NCBI RefSeq assembly: GCF_016019885.1 | Contig: NZ_JAEANY010000002.1 | Coordinates: forward strand, 682,001-746,000 | Length of the DNA stretch: 64,000 bases | Reading direction: 5' to 3' | Source of the DNA: Aurantiacibacter sediminis | GTDB taxonomy: Bacteria; Pseudomonadota; Alphaproteobacteria; Sphingomonadales; Sphingomonadaceae | In this document: in pieces, positions 1 through 9,203 of the stretch | Position numbering within the stretch: position 1 is the first letter of the stretch | How the letters are laid out: each line of letters begins with the position of its first letter | Made by a program: the position numbers and the translations under genes | The notes under the pieces: generated by a model | The model's database searches: none | Told to the model about the DNA's origin: nothing | Seen by the model: only the letters and a program-made list of their open reading frames with translations

Positions 1-52
1 GTATCGGGGGATTAGTGCGATCGCGCGAGCACGCGCTTCGAACGACGAATGA

Positions 53-415
53 TTATTCGGAAACGTCAGCCAGCGGATCGTCTGCGGTTGCCGGTTCTTC
101 ACTTTCGGCAGGAGAACTGCTCGGCAGATCCTGAGCAGAGGTCGAGCGATCGAGCGAATCGTCGAAATCGCGCTGGCCTGTTGCATCGACAGCGACAGCG
201 GCAAGAACGATCGACAATGCGACGAACAGGATCGCAAACCATTTGGTCGCGCGGCTCAGCACATCGGCCGCACCGCGCGCAGACATCAGGCCGCCCGGGC
301 TTCCGCCGCCGCCAATGCCAAGACCACCACCCTCAGAACGCTGCATAAGCACGAGGATCACGAGTCCAGCGGCCACAAAGGCCTGCACAACGGTGAGGAA
401 AACGAAAAGGGTCAT
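53..415 (-). CDS. secG: Preprotein translocase subunit SecG
   Basis: Small inner-membrane subunit of the SecYEG channel, which helps SecA push exported proteins through. The 120-residue protein shows the family layout: a first membrane segment at about residues 3-22, a glycine-rich cytoplasmic loop at about 28-45 (GGGLGIGGGGSPGGLMSARG), a conserved region ending near the second membrane segment (about 60-80), and a variable tail. The tail here is long and rich in Ser, Glu and Asp, as often seen in alphaproteobacteria. It lies 91 bases downstream of tpiA on the same strand and is probably transcribed with it; the tpiA-secG pairing is common in this class. The start is an ATG. No terminator is evident in the 52 bases that remain downstream. 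Confidence 0.93.
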   Translation of the reverse strand: MTLFVFLTVVQAFVAAGLVILVLMQRSEGGGLGIGGGGSPGGLMSARGAADVLSRATKWFAILFVALSIVLAAVAVDATGQRDFDDSLDRSTSAQDLPSSSPAESEEPATADDPLADVSE

Positions 416-506
416 ATCAGTCAGTCAATCTGTTCAACACGGCATTCTGCCGAATGGCGCATTTAGGCTGCGTTCGCCCAGCGCACAAGAGTGGACGGGC
501 GCACGA

Positions 507-1265
507 TCACTCGGCATCATCCCCAGCGGCGGCGATGATGATGCCGAGGAAGCTCTCTGCTGTCAGGCTTGCTCCGCCAACAAGGGCCCCGCCCACATCG
601 TCCGCCGAAAGAAGTTCAACCGCATTTTCAGGCTTCACCGAGCCGCCATACAGGATGCGAATTTCCTGCCCTGCTTCGCCGTAGACTTCCACCAGTTGCG
701 CGCGAATATTGCGATGCATGATCGCAATGTCTTCAGGAGTCGGAGTGCGCCCGGTGCCGATAGCCCACACAGGTTCATAAGCCACTGTCACATTGGCAGC
801 AGCTGCCTCGCCTTCGGGAAGCGATGCTTTCAACTGCTCACCGACAGTTGCTTCTGCCTTGCCGGCATCGCGATCTTCTTCAGTTTCACCGACACACACG
901 ATTGCGCCCATACCGGCTTCGATCGCGGCTTCCGCCTTTTGCTTGACGAGCACGTTCGTCTCGCCGTGATCGGCGCGGCGTTCGCTATGGCCGACAATGG
1001 TAAAACCAGCGCCTGCATCTTTCAGCATTGCAGCGGAGATATCACCGGTATGTGCACCGCCATCGGCAGGATGACAATCCTGTGCACCGATTCCGATCAG
1101 ATTGGCTTCCTTGCGACAAGCATGGATCAGCGTCGAAGGCGGCGCGAGCGCCACTTCCACCTTGATCAAACGCTCTGCTGCACGGTCAATCGCGCGCGCT
1201 TCTGCAAGCATGGCGCGCGTGCCGTGCATCTTCCAATTGCCAACGATGTAAGGCCGATTACTCAT
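507..1265 (-). CDS. tpiA: Triose-phosphate isomerase
   Basis: Interconverts dihydroxyacetone phosphate and glyceraldehyde 3-phosphate in glycolysis and gluconeogenesis (cytoplasm, homodimer). The 252-residue length is normal. Visible signatures are the N-terminal substrate lysine in GNWKMHG, the electrophilic histidine in IVGHSERR, the catalytic glutamate in AYEPVWAIGTG, and the phosphate-binding loops YGGSVKPENA and ALVGGASL. A TTG lies one codon upstream (1268), but the ATG at 1265 gives the usual start MSNRPYIVGNWKMHG and is chosen here. It is divergent from the chaperone gene at 1503, and secG follows downstream on the same strand. Confidence 0.96.
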   Translation of the reverse strand: MSNRPYIVGNWKMHGTRAMLAEARAIDRAAERLIKVEVALAPPSTLIHACRKEANLIGIGAQDCHPADGGAHTGDISAAMLKDAGAGFTIVGHSERRADHGETNVLVKQKAEAAIEAGMGAIVCVGETEEDRDAGKAEATVGEQLKASLPEGEAAAANVTVAYEPVWAIGTGRTPTPEDIAIMHRNIRAQLVEVYGEAGQEIRILYGGSVKPENAVELLSADDVGGALVGGASLTAESFLGIIIAAAGDDAE

Positions 1266-1333
1266 CAATGTCCCGATAATTCAGTCGGTTCGCAAACGAG
1301 TGCAAAACCGTAATCCCATAAATTCGAAAAAGT

Positions 1334-1362
1334 CCGCTATCGCCCGCCTCGCTCGTTGTCAA
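1334..1362 (-). promoter_or_regulatory. Predicted sigma-70 promoter of tpiA-secG
   Basis: On the minus strand a perfect TTGACA (complement of 1357-1362) is followed after exactly 17 bases by TAGCGG (complement of 1334-1339), about 70 bases before the tpiA start. The -35 is ideal and the -10 is weak. An inverted repeat, AAGGTG-CATT-CACCTT at 1362-1377, abuts the -35 element. Prediction only. Confidence 0.42.
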
Positions 1363-1401
1363 AGGTGCATTCACCTTATGCGGGAAAGCGCATCGCGGCT
1401 G

Positions 1402-1430
1402 TTGCGGCGGGGTCGCAGCCGGGATAAAGC
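1402..1430 (+). promoter_or_regulatory. Weak candidate promoter of the ppiD-like/trp unit
   Basis: TTGCGG (1402-1407), a 17-base spacer and TAAAGC (1425-1430) lie 72 bases before the start of the chaperone gene. Each hexamer matches the consensus at three positions only, so this is a weak call based mainly on spacing and on lying in the divergent intergenic gap. Confidence 0.25.
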
Positions 1431-1502
1431 TCCCCGCTGATAAGTCGGGCCACTAGTGCCCTGCCCCATTTCCCGGCTCCGGCCACAGCAGAACTGATTA
1501 CT

Positions 1503-3443
1503 ATGCTCCAGCTCTTTCGCGGTTTTTTCAAATCCAAGATCGGGATCGTCGTCACCTTGGCTTTTCTGGGCCTGATCGCGGTCGCCTTTGCCAGCTCCGA
1601 TGTGGCGAATACCGGCATGTTCGGCGGCGTTGCCGGTGGTGACCGAGTGGCAGTCGTCGGGGACCGCACGATTTCCACATCCGACCTGCAGCAGAACGTC
1701 AACAATGCGTTTCAACAGGCGCGCGCGCAGAACCCCACGCTTTCGCTGGAAGCATTTATAGCGCAGGGCGGCTTTGATGACGTGCTCAACCAGGTGATCA
1801 GCCGCAATGCGCTGGCGGAATTTGCCGAAGTGCTCGGCCTGCGTGCGGGCCAGCGGCTTGTCGATAGCGAAATTACCAACGAACCCGCCTTTCGCGGTGT
1901 CGATGGTGAGTTCGATCCCGAAGCCTTTCGCGCCGCGATTCGTGCCCAGAGCCTGACCGAATCGGCCGTGCGTGACGATTTGGCGCTCAGCCTGCTGGCC
2001 CGGCAGACGGTTGTGCCGCTTTCCTACCAAACGCGCATGCCGCGCAGCTTTGCCCGCACCTATGCGCAGCTGCTCAATGAAACGCGCGTCGGCGATGCCT
2101 TGCGCTTGCCCGCTTCCGCTTTCGCGCCCGAAGGCGATCCGACAGATGCGCAGCTTCAGGCTTTTTATGAAGAGAATGAGGCGCGGTATATCCGCCCGGA
2201 ACGGCGCATCATTCGCTACGCGGCCTTCGATGCGTCCGCACTCGGCGCACTCCCTCCGGTGACTCAGGCGCAAATTGCCGCGCGCTATCAGGCTGACGCG
2301 GTGCTTTACCAAGCCAGCGAGGAGCGCAGCTTTACCCAGCTCGTCGTGCCGACACAGGCTGCTGCACAGGCCGTGATCGATGAGGTGGATGGCGGTGTCT
2401 CCCTGCAAGCTTCGGCCCAATCCAAGGGCCTCTCCACCACGACAGTTTCCGAAGTCGAGCAGTCCGATTTCGCTACGACCACTTCTGCAGCGGTGGCTGA
2501 GGCCGCTTTCGATGCCGATGAAGGCGATCTGGTCGGCCCGGTGCGCGGCACTTTGGGTTGGTATGTGCTGCGGGTAACCGATGTGAATGTCATCGCTGCG
2601 CGCACGCTCGCCGATGCCAGCGATGAAATTCGCGAACAGCTCGAAGCCGAACGCCGCAGGGAAGCGCTGAATGAATTGACCGAGCGATTCGAAGATGAAT
2701 TCGCGCGCGGTAAATCGCTGGAGGAAGCCGCCGAAGAACTCGATATTGAAATCCAGTCTACGCCGCAGCTTCTGGCCAACGGTCAGGTATACGGCGAACC
2801 CGGTCAGCCGCCCGAAGAACTGGCCCGCGTTGTCAGCTTCGCGTTCGATCTGGGCGAGAACGAACCGCAGATCGCAGCGATCGTGCCCGACACCGCCTAT
2901 ATGATTTTCGACGTTGGCGAGATTTTCAACAGTGCCGCCGCGCCGCTCTCCGAAATTCGCGATCAGCTTGCTCTGCAATGGCGACGCGATCGGGGAATGG
3001 CTGCTGCGTCGGAGGCAGCAGCGCGCATCGTGGAACGCGTCGAGGGTGGCATGTCGCTTGCCAATGCCATTGCCGCGGAAGATGTCGATCTGCCAAGCCC
3101 CGAGACGTTGACGCTGAATCGGCAGGAGCTTGCCCAGTCCGGCCAGGTCAATCGCGCGACGATCCTGTTCTTCTCCATGGCCGAAGGCACGGCGAAACGA
3201 GTCGCAGTGGAAGAGACGGGCAGTTGGTATGTGGTGCAATTGAATGAAATCCAGGCACCGGACTTGAGCGAAACCGAAGAGGGGCTCGCGCAGATCGAGA
3301 ACACCGTGACGCAGCTCTCAGGGCAGCTCGGTGAAGAATACGTCGCGCAATTCGTCGCCGGTGCGGAGGCATCGCTTGAGATCGAACGTAATGATGACGG
3401 CATTGATGCGGTGCGCAATCAGCTGACCGGCGCGACACGCTAA
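1503..3443 (+). CDS. SurA/PpiD-like periplasmic peptidyl-prolyl isomerase
   Basis: Membrane-anchored periplasmic folding factor of the SurA_N/PpiC family, expected to help newly exported envelope proteins fold. The 646-residue protein begins with a cytoplasmic stub and one uncleaved membrane anchor (about residues 11-31, IGIVVTLAFLGLIAVAF). A SurA N-terminal-like region with RTISTSDLQQNVNNAF follows (about 45-180). A parvulin-type PpiC domain sits around 255-360 (ERSFTQLVVPTQAAAQAVID, then GPVRGTLGWYVLRV), and a long helical C-terminal region completes it. Size and anchor resemble E. coli PpiD. It ends 17 bases before trpE, so the two are probably co-transcribed. I see no sign of damage. Confidence 0.85.
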   Translation: MLQLFRGFFKSKIGIVVTLAFLGLIAVAFASSDVANTGMFGGVAGGDRVAVVGDRTISTSDLQQNVNNAFQQARAQNPTLSLEAFIAQGGFDDVLNQVISRNALAEFAEVLGLRAGQRLVDSEITNEPAFRGVDGEFDPEAFRAAIRAQSLTESAVRDDLALSLLARQTVVPLSYQTRMPRSFARTYAQLLNETRVGDALRLPASAFAPEGDPTDAQLQAFYEENEARYIRPERRIIRYAAFDASALGALPPVTQAQIAARYQADAVLYQASEERSFTQLVVPTQAAAQAVIDEVDGGVSLQASAQSKGLSTTTVSEVEQSDFATTTSAAVAEAAFDADEGDLVGPVRGTLGWYVLRVTDVNVIAARTLADASDEIREQLEAERRREALNELTERFEDEFARGKSLEEAAEELDIEIQSTPQLLANGQVYGEPGQPPEELARVVSFAFDLGENEPQIAAIVPDTAYMIFDVGEIFNSAAAPLSEIRDQLALQWRRDRGMAAASEAAARIVERVEGGMSLANAIAAEDVDLPSPETLTLNRQELAQSGQVNRATILFFSMAEGTAKRVAVEETGSWYVVQLNEIQAPDLSETEEGLAQIENTVTQLSGQLGEEYVAQFVAGAEASLEIERNDDGIDAVRNQLTGATR

Positions 3444-3460
3444 AGCCAAGGGAGGCCGCG

Positions 3461-4972
3461 CTGGCCGAGGGTCTCAACAACGTCGACGCCGCCCGCGAAG
3501 CGCTCGCCAGCGGGCTCAATACGCTCGTCTGGCGAAAGGTCGTCGCCGACACAGAGACCCCGATTGGCGGCGCGCTGAAGCTGATCGAAGAGGGGCGCGG
3601 AGACTTCCTGCTGGAATCGGTAGAAGGCGGCGAGATCCGCGGTCGCTATTCGCTGCTCGGGCTCGATCCCGATCTGATGTTTCGCGCGACGGGCGACGCT
3701 GCTGAGATCAATCGCAATTGGCGGCATGACCGCGACGCGTTTGCGCCTGTAAGCAAGGACGCGATGACTGCGCTGCGTTCGCTCGTGCAAGCATGCCGGA
3801 TCGATATGCCCGAGGGACTGCCTCCGGCCCTCGCCTGCCTTGTCGGCTATTTCGGCTATGAAACGATTGGCCTAGTCGAGAAATTGCCGAGGGCGCCGCA
3901 GAGCGAGCTGGCTCTGCCCGACATGCTCTTCGCTCGGCCAGCGCTGGTTCTTGTGTTCGACAGGCTGACGGACGCGCTTTTTGTGATCGCGCCGCTGTGG
4001 GCAGACGAGAGCGATGCAGACGGCAAGATCGAGCGGGCGGAAGAGCGGATCAACGAAGCCTTGCGTAGGCTGGGCGAAAAAGTGCCTTCCGCGCCGCGTC
4101 TTGCCGATTTGCCCGATTGCACGCTGATCCCGGTGATGGACGAAGCGGATTACGCAGACATGGTGCTGCGCGCGAAAGAGTACATCTCTGCTGGCGATAT
4201 ATTTCAGGTCGTGCTGGCCCAGCGCTTTACCTGCCCCTTCCCACTTCCGCCTATCGCGCTTTATCGTGCGCTGCGCAGAGTGAACCCGTCACCCTTCCTC
4301 TATTTTCTCGACATGCCGGGCTTTGCCGTCGTCGGCTCCAGTCCGGAGATCCTGGTGCGCGTCCGGGACGGCGAAGTGACGATCCGCCCCATCGCTGGGA
4401 CGCGTCCGCGCGGCACAAATGAGAGTGAGGACAAGGCCAAGGAGAAAAGCCTGCTCGCCGATCCGAAGGAATGCGCCGAGCATTTGATGCTGCTCGACCT
4501 CGGGCGGAATGATGTTGGCCGCGTGGCCGAGGCAGGCAGCGTTACCGTGACCGACAGCTTCACAATTGAACGCTACAGCCATGTGATGCACATCGTCAGC
4601 AATGTTGTGGGTGAGCTGGCGGGCGATAAGGACGCGCTCGATGCACTGTTCGCAGGTTTTCCCGCGGGCACGGTCAGCGGCGCGCCGAAAATCCGCGCAT
4701 GCGAGATTATTGCCGAGCTGGAGCCGGAAACGCGAGGCGCCTACGCGGGTGGTGTCGGCTATTTCGCGCCCGATGGCAGTGTCGATAGCTGCATCGTCCT
4801 GCGCACTGCCGTTGTCAAAGATGGCACGATGCATGTGCAGGCCGGTGCCGGCATCGTTGCAGACAGCGATCCCGCTTCCGAAGCTGCCGAATGCCGCCAC
4901 AAGGCTGGGGCGTTGATCGCAGCAGCGCGGGAAGCGATGGCCGTCGCTGGCGAAGCCGAGTTTGGCCAGTGA
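3461..4972 (+). CDS. trpE: Anthranilate synthase component I, apparent CTG start
   Basis: Converts chorismate to anthranilate, first committed step of tryptophan synthesis, using ammonia supplied by TrpG. The feedback-binding LLES motif appears in DFLLESVEGGEIRGRYSLLG, followed by the chorismate-binding signatures NPSPFLYFLDMPGFAVVGSSPE, IRPIAGTRPRG, LLDLGRNDVGRVA and FPAGTVSGAPKIRACEII. The first in-frame ATG is at 3677, inside the conserved N-terminal domain, and would remove LVWRK and LLES. In the conserved stretch before it there is no in-frame ATG, GTG or TTG. CTG at 3461 lies 5 bases after GGAGG (3451-3455) and gives a normal 503-residue protein, so I place the start there. It is probably co-transcribed with the upstream chaperone gene. 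No leader peptide or attenuator fits in the 17-base gap. Confidence 0.9.
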   Translation: MAEGLNNVDAAREALASGLNTLVWRKVVADTETPIGGALKLIEEGRGDFLLESVEGGEIRGRYSLLGLDPDLMFRATGDAAEINRNWRHDRDAFAPVSKDAMTALRSLVQACRIDMPEGLPPALACLVGYFGYETIGLVEKLPRAPQSELALPDMLFARPALVLVFDRLTDALFVIAPLWADESDADGKIERAEERINEALRRLGEKVPSAPRLADLPDCTLIPVMDEADYADMVLRAKEYISAGDIFQVVLAQRFTCPFPLPPIALYRALRRVNPSPFLYFLDMPGFAVVGSSPEILVRVRDGEVTIRPIAGTRPRGTNESEDKAKEKSLLADPKECAEHLMLLDLGRNDVGRVAEAGSVTVTDSFTIERYSHVMHIVSNVVGELAGDKDALDALFAGFPAGTVSGAPKIRACEIIAELEPETRGAYAGGVGYFAPDGSVDSCIVLRTAVVKDGTMHVQAGAGIVADSDPASEAAECRHKAGALIAAAREAMAVAGEAEFGQ

Positions 4973-5757
4973 GGCTTCTCAGCCCTGCCCTCATAGCGCT
5001 CGCCTTAGCACTTGGCGGCTGCGACGTTCGGTTTGAGCAAGAGGCAGAAGAAGCGCTGGTCTCGATCTGCGAACCGGTGATTTTCGAAGACACGCCTTTG
5101 GTCCAGTGTACCGCCGATCCAACGCAGCATTCTATCGCTACCGATCTCGTTCCAGAAGGCGAGGAGACGCCTTATCGTTCGCTGCGCGAACTCTCTTTCG
5201 CAGAGCGGCCGGACGGCGCGCCGCCAATCGTCTTCGCGGCGAATGGCGGCATGTTTGATGAGGAAGGCTTTCCCATCGGCTACTATGTCGAGGACGGGCA
5301 GCGGCTAACCGTGCTCAATCAACGCGATGGACCGGGCAATTTCCATATGAAACCCAATGGCGTGTTTTTTGGCGATAGTCCCTCAGGCCCATGGCAAGTG
5401 CTTGATACGCAGCGCTTCGCAAGCCGCGGCCAGCGCCCGCATTTCGCCACGCAATCGGGCCCCATGCTGGTCGTGAATGGGGAATTGCACCCCGATATCC
5501 AGCCCAATGGCACCTCATTGCGCATTCGGAACGCAGTGGGCGTCGATGAGCTTGGCCGCGCACATTTCGTGATGAGCGAAGTGCCGGTGAGCTTCGGCAA
5601 GCTGGCACGCTATTACCGCGATGTCCTGAATGTCGACAACGCCCTCTATCTGGATGGTACTGTGTCGCAGATATGGGACGTCCCCAATGATCGATTGGAA
5701 ACCGGACCGCCTATCGGCCCGTTGATTGTCGTTACCATGCAAGAAGAGAGTTCATGA
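4969..5757 (+). CDS. Phosphodiester glycosidase family lipoprotein (NAGPA/DUF2233)
   Basis: Predicted lipoprotein of the phosphodiester glycosidase (NAGPA, formerly DUF2233) family; the bacterial substrate is not established. Start GTG at 4969 overlaps the trpE stop by four bases (GTGA). It gives a short lipoprotein signal ending in LALGGC, so Cys19 or so would be the lipidated residue. The family core is visible as FAANGGMFDEEGFPIGYYVEDG, FHMKPNGVFFGD, TQSGPMLVVNGELHP and LYLDGTVSQIWD. Length is 262 residues. It is translationally coupled to both trpE and the downstream peptidase gene (ATGA overlap), an odd position for an envelope hydrolase inside a trp operon. The family assignment is good; the function here is unknown. 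Confidence 0.82.
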   Translation: MRLLSPALIALALALGGCDVRFEQEAEEALVSICEPVIFEDTPLVQCTADPTQHSIATDLVPEGEETPYRSLRELSFAERPDGAPPIVFAANGGMFDEEGFPIGYYVEDGQRLTVLNQRDGPGNFHMKPNGVFFGDSPSGPWQVLDTQRFASRGQRPHFATQSGPMLVVNGELHPDIQPNGTSLRIRNAVGVDELGRAHFVMSEVPVSFGKLARYYRDVLNVDNALYLDGTVSQIWDVPNDRLETGPPIGPLIVVTMQEESS

Positions 5758-6713
5758 GCGATTACCGCGAACTTTATCCGATCACAGAGCCTTTCGACAG
5801 CGGCATGCTGGATGTGGGCGAAGGCCATTCACTCTATTGGGAGCGCGTTGGCACGAAAGGCGCAAAGCCTGCGGTCATGCTTCACGGCGGCCCTGGTGGA
5901 GGCATCTCGCCTACTCACCGCGGCCAGTGGGATCCGGAACTTTACGACGTGCTGCTGTTCGACCAGCGCGGATGCGGCAAATCGCTTCCCTTCGCCGAAA
6001 TCGAGAACAACGATACCTGGCGCATCGTCGAGGATATGGAGCGCCTTCGCGAGATGTGCGGCTTTGACAAATGGCAGGTGTTCGGCGGCAGCTGGGGCTC
6101 AACACTCGCCCTCGCCTATGCGCAAAAATATCCTGAGCGATGCAGCGAACTGGTCCTGCGCGGTGTCTTCCTCGGTCGGAAGAAAGAACAGGATTGGCTC
6201 TACAGTCGCGGCGCGAGCGAAGTCATGGCGGAACAGTGGGACAATTTCAGCGGTCTTATCCCCGAGGCCGAGCGCGGAAATCTGGTTCAAGCCTATTACG
6301 ACCGTCTGACGAGCGACGATGAAGCAACCCGCCTCGCCGCCGCCAAGGAATGGTCACTGTGGGAAGGCAGCGTCGCGACATTGCTGCCGAACAAGGAGCT
6401 GCTCGATAGCTTTGCCGATCCCGCAAAGGCGGTTCCCTTCGCGCGGATTTGTGCGAAATTCTTCCTGAAGGAATTCTTCCTTGAAGAAGGGCGACTGCTG
6501 AAGAATGCCGACAGACTGAAAGACATTCCCGGCATCATCGTTCAGGGGCGCCACGATATCTGCACTCCTCCCGTTTCCGCATGGGAGTTGAAAAAAGCGT
6601 GGCCAGATGCCGATCTGCGGATCGTCCACGATGCAGGGCACAGCGCGTTTGAGCCGGGTATCATCGACGGCCTCGTTCGTGCGACAGATGGACTTGCTGG
6701 CAAACAGGCTTGA
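5754..6713 (+). CDS. pip: Proline iminopeptidase (alpha/beta hydrolase, S33)
   Basis: Removes N-terminal proline from peptides; cytoplasmic serine peptidase of family S33. The 319 residues match the family length. Visible are the oxyanion-hole motif [18 protein letters not shown], the nucleophile elbow [14 protein letters not shown], the acid region GRHDICTPP and the catalytic histidine in [11 protein letters not shown]. The ATG overlaps the stop of the preceding lipoprotein gene (ATGA, 5754-5757). It sits between trpE and trpG without any obvious metabolic link to tryptophan; 31 bases separate it from trpG. Confidence 0.92.
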   Translation: MSDYRELYPITEPFDSGMLDVGEGHSLYWERVGTKGAKPAVMLHGGPGGGISPTHRGQWDPELYDVLLFDQRGCGKSLPFAEIENNDTWRIVEDMERLREMCGFDKWQVFGGSWGSTLALAYAQKYPERCSELVLRGVFLGRKKEQDWLYSRGASEVMAEQWDNFSGLIPEAERGNLVQAYYDRLTSDDEATRLAAAKEWSLWEGSVATLLPNKELLDSFADPAKAVPFARICAKFFLKEFFLEEGRLLKNADRLKDIPGIIVQGRHDICTPPVSAWELKKAWPDADLRIVHDAGHSAFEPGIIDGLVRATDGLAGKQA

Positions 6714-6744
6714 TTGTGCAGGCACCAGAGGCAATGGCGGCGCA

Positions 6745-7344
6745 ATGATCCTCGTCATCGACAATTACGACAGCTTCACCTTCAACCTCGTCCATTATCT
6801 GATGGAGCTGGGCGCGGAAGTCGTGGTCGAGCGTAATGATGCGATGACAGCGGCAGAAGCGGTGGCGGGCGACGCAAAAGGCGTTCTGATTTCGCCGGGG
6901 CCGTGCACGCCGAATGAAGCCGGCATTTCGCTCGATCTGGTCGCGGCCTGTGCTGACAAGGGGCTGCCGCTTCTCGGCGTATGCCTAGGCCACCAGGCAA
7001 TCGGTCAGCATTTCGGCGGGCGCGTCGCGCGCGGCGGTTTGATGCACGGCAAGACTTCGCCGGTAGAGCACGATGGGACAGGCGTTTTTACCGATATCCC
7101 CTCGCCCTATATCGCCACGCGCTATCACTCGCTGATTGTGGAAGACATACCCGATTGCCTGCTGGTCAATGCGCGCAGCGAGACTCCCGGCCTCGATGGC
7201 AGTAGCGTGATGGGTTTTCGCCATGTGGACCTTCCCATTCACGGCGTGCAATTTCACCCGGAAAGCATCGCCACCGAGCATGGGCACAAGCTGCTCGCCA
7301 ACTTCCTCAATATCTGCGGGATCGAAGCGAAGGTGCCTGTATGA
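6745..7344 (+). CDS. trpG: Anthranilate synthase component II (glutamine amidotransferase)
   Basis: Class I glutamine amidotransferase that releases ammonia from glutamine for TrpE; many TrpG/PabA proteins also serve p-aminobenzoate synthase. The nucleophile cysteine is in [11 protein letters not shown], and the catalytic His and Glu are in [21 protein letters not shown] is the usual conserved block. The ATG at 6745 gives 199 residues beginning [14 protein letters not shown], the standard start of the family; longer in-frame readings upstream add unrelated sequence. The stop overlaps the trpD start (ATGA), so trpG-trpD-trpC are tightly coupled. Confidence 0.95.
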   Translation: MILVIDNYDSFTFNLVHYLMELGAEVVVERNDAMTAAEAVAGDAKGVLISPGPCTPNEAGISLDLVAACADKGLPLLGVCLGHQAIGQHFGGRVARGGLMHGKTSPVEHDGTGVFTDIPSPYIATRYHSLIVEDIPDCLLVNARSETPGLDGSSVMGFRHVDLPIHGVQFHPESIATEHGHKLLANFLNICGIEAKVPV

Positions 7345-8333
7345 CCGTTCTTCCTCCCACTGACATCCCGCTGACCGAAGCCGATGCCGAGCGCGCCTTT
7401 GGCGATATGCTTGACGGAAAGCCGAGCGAAGAAGAAATCGCCGAATTCCTGAGCGGACTTTCCGATCGCGGTGAGCGCGCGGAGGAAATCGCTGGCGCTG
7501 CGCGCGCCATGCGAAAACGGCTCGTCCCGATCGAAGCGCCCGACAATGCGATAGACGTATGCGGAACGGGCGGCGATGGCCACCATACGCTCAACGTCTC
7601 GACCGCTGTTTCTCTCGTCGTCGCGGCCTGCGGCGTTCCTGTGGCAAAGCATGGCAACCGCGCGGCGAGCTCGAAATCGGGCGCAGCAGATACGCTCGAA
7701 GCTCTGGGCCTCGATATGGACGCAGCCGGGCGGACTGCGGAGAAGACGCTTGCCGAAATCGGCATCTGCTTCCTCTTTGCCAAAAACCATCATCCGGCGA
7801 TGGGCCGCATTCAGCCGATCCGCCAGAAGCTTGGCAAGCGCACGATCTTCAACCTGATGGGGCCGCTGTCGAACCCGGCAAAGGTTCGGCGTCAGCTGAT
7901 CGGTATCGCCCGGCCGGCCTATGTGCCGATCTATGCCGATGCGATGGCGCGCCTCGGCACCGAGCGCACCTTTATCGTCTCCGGCGACGAAGGACTGGAC
8001 GAGCTGAGCCTCGATGAAGGCAACGAGCTTGCCGATGTGACCGGCCGCGAAGTCCGTATGCGCCGTGTGGATGCGAGCGATGCGGGCCTCAATCATGCAC
8101 CTGTCGAAGCCATCAGGGGCGATGATGCGGTTCACAATGCCAAGGCGCTGCAGGCGCTCCTGCTGGGCGCGCCCGGCCCTTATCGCGACGCGGTCCTGTT
8201 CAACAGCGCAGGCGCACTGATGGTCGCGGGCGAAGTCGAAAGCTGGCAGGACGGCGTCGAAGAGGCTGCAGAGGCGATCGACAGGGGTCTCGCCAAGGCG
8301 CTGCTCGAGTGCTGGATCGACACGGCAAAATAA
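7341..8333 (+). CDS. trpD: Anthranilate phosphoribosyltransferase
   Basis: Transfers phosphoribosyl from PRPP to anthranilate (second step of the pathway). The 330-residue protein carries the PRPP loop [15 protein letters not shown], the [20 protein letters not shown] block and the metal and anthranilate region [31 protein letters not shown]. The start ATG overlaps the trpG stop, and its TAA shares one base with the trpC ATG (TAATG, 8331-8335). Complete and unremarkable. Confidence 0.96.
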   Translation: MTVLPPTDIPLTEADAERAFGDMLDGKPSEEEIAEFLSGLSDRGERAEEIAGAARAMRKRLVPIEAPDNAIDVCGTGGDGHHTLNVSTAVSLVVAACGVPVAKHGNRAASSKSGAADTLEALGLDMDAAGRTAEKTLAEIGICFLFAKNHHPAMGRIQPIRQKLGKRTIFNLMGPLSNPAKVRRQLIGIARPAYVPIYADAMARLGTERTFIVSGDEGLDELSLDEGNELADVTGREVRMRRVDASDAGLNHAPVEAIRGDDAVHNAKALQALLLGAPGPYRDAVLFNSAGALMVAGEVESWQDGVEEAAEAIDRGLAKALLECWIDTAK

Positions 8334-9121
8334 TGAACAAGCTTGAGGAAATTTGCGCCGTAAAGCGTGAGGAAGTCGCCGCCCGCAAGACGGCGAAGAC
8401 GCTGTCCGACTGCGATCGAATCGCGGAAGAAGCCACGCCGCCACGCGGGTTCAAACGCGCGCTTGAGGAAGCTTCCATCGAGGCTTTCGGTCTTATCGCA
8501 GAAATCAAGAAAGCCAGCCCTTCCAAAGGCCTCATCCGCGAAGATTTTCGGCCGCATCAACATGCGCTCGACTACACAAAAGGCGGCGCTGCCTGCCTCT
8601 CGGTGCTCACCGATGCGCCTTATTTTCAGGGCCACGAGTCCTTCATGACGGAAGCCCGCGCTTCCACTCACCTCCCGGTGCTGCGCAAGGATTTCATGAT
8701 CGATCCTTGGCAAATCGCAGAAAGCCGTATGTTTGGCGCAGATGCTATTCTGATCATCGTGGCGGCGCTGGAAGACGCGCAGATGGCTGAAATCGAGGCC
8801 GCCGCTCTCGAGCGCGGGATGGATGTCCTGATCGAAGTGCACGACGAGGAGGAACTGGAGCGCGCAGCCACGCACCTCACTTCTCGCCTGATCGGCGTCA
8901 ACAATCGCAATCTGAAGACGTTCACAACGGATCTTAGCACAACCGAACGCTTGGCGCCGCTCGCTCCGGAAGGCAGCCTGCTGGTGGGTGAAAGCGGCAT
9001 CAACTCGCATGAAGACTGCCTGCGTCTTGCCGAAAGCGGTGTGCGCTGTTTCCTGGTCGGCGAAAGCCTCATGCGGCAGGAGGATGTCGAGGCGGCGACG
9101 CGCGAATTGCTGGGTCGCTAG
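8333..9121 (+). CDS. trpC: Indole-3-glycerol phosphate synthase
   Basis: Closes the indole ring of the tryptophan precursor (fourth step, TIM barrel). The 262-residue protein shows [18 protein letters not shown] (catalytic Glu and Lys), [38 protein letters not shown] and [13 protein letters not shown]. The start is the ATG that overlaps the trpD stop. It is a single-function protein, not fused to TrpF. trpF, trpB and trpA are not in the window, so the trp genes are split between loci. Confidence 0.96.
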   Translation: MNKLEEICAVKREEVAARKTAKTLSDCDRIAEEATPPRGFKRALEEASIEAFGLIAEIKKASPSKGLIREDFRPHQHALDYTKGGAACLSVLTDAPYFQGHESFMTEARASTHLPVLRKDFMIDPWQIAESRMFGADAILIIVAALEDAQMAEIEAAALERGMDVLIEVHDEEELERAATHLTSRLIGVNNRNLKTFTTDLSTTERLAPLAPEGSLLVGESGINSHEDCLRLAESGVRCFLVGESLMRQEDVEAATRELLGR

Positions 9122-9203
9122 GCTTCGCAATTCATCCTTCGCATTCCGGGCTGATCCTGCTTATGTTGGCTCGACGATCCACAATCATAGAGAGGATGCA
9201 ACT

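Noticed and set aside
23-36. Inverted repeat GCGCG-AGCA-CGCGC after secG as a terminator
   Set aside because: The stem is only 5 bp and no T run follows on the minus strand.
1371-3239. A 622-codon open frame antisense to the PpiD-like gene
   Set aside because: It arises from codon bias on the opposite strand. Its product is His-, Arg- and Cys-rich without domains, while the plus-strand gene has a clear signal anchor and family motifs.
7254-9130. Minus-strand open frames opposite trpD and trpC
   Set aside because: Shadow frames with no recognisable motif; trpD and trpC are complete on the plus strand.
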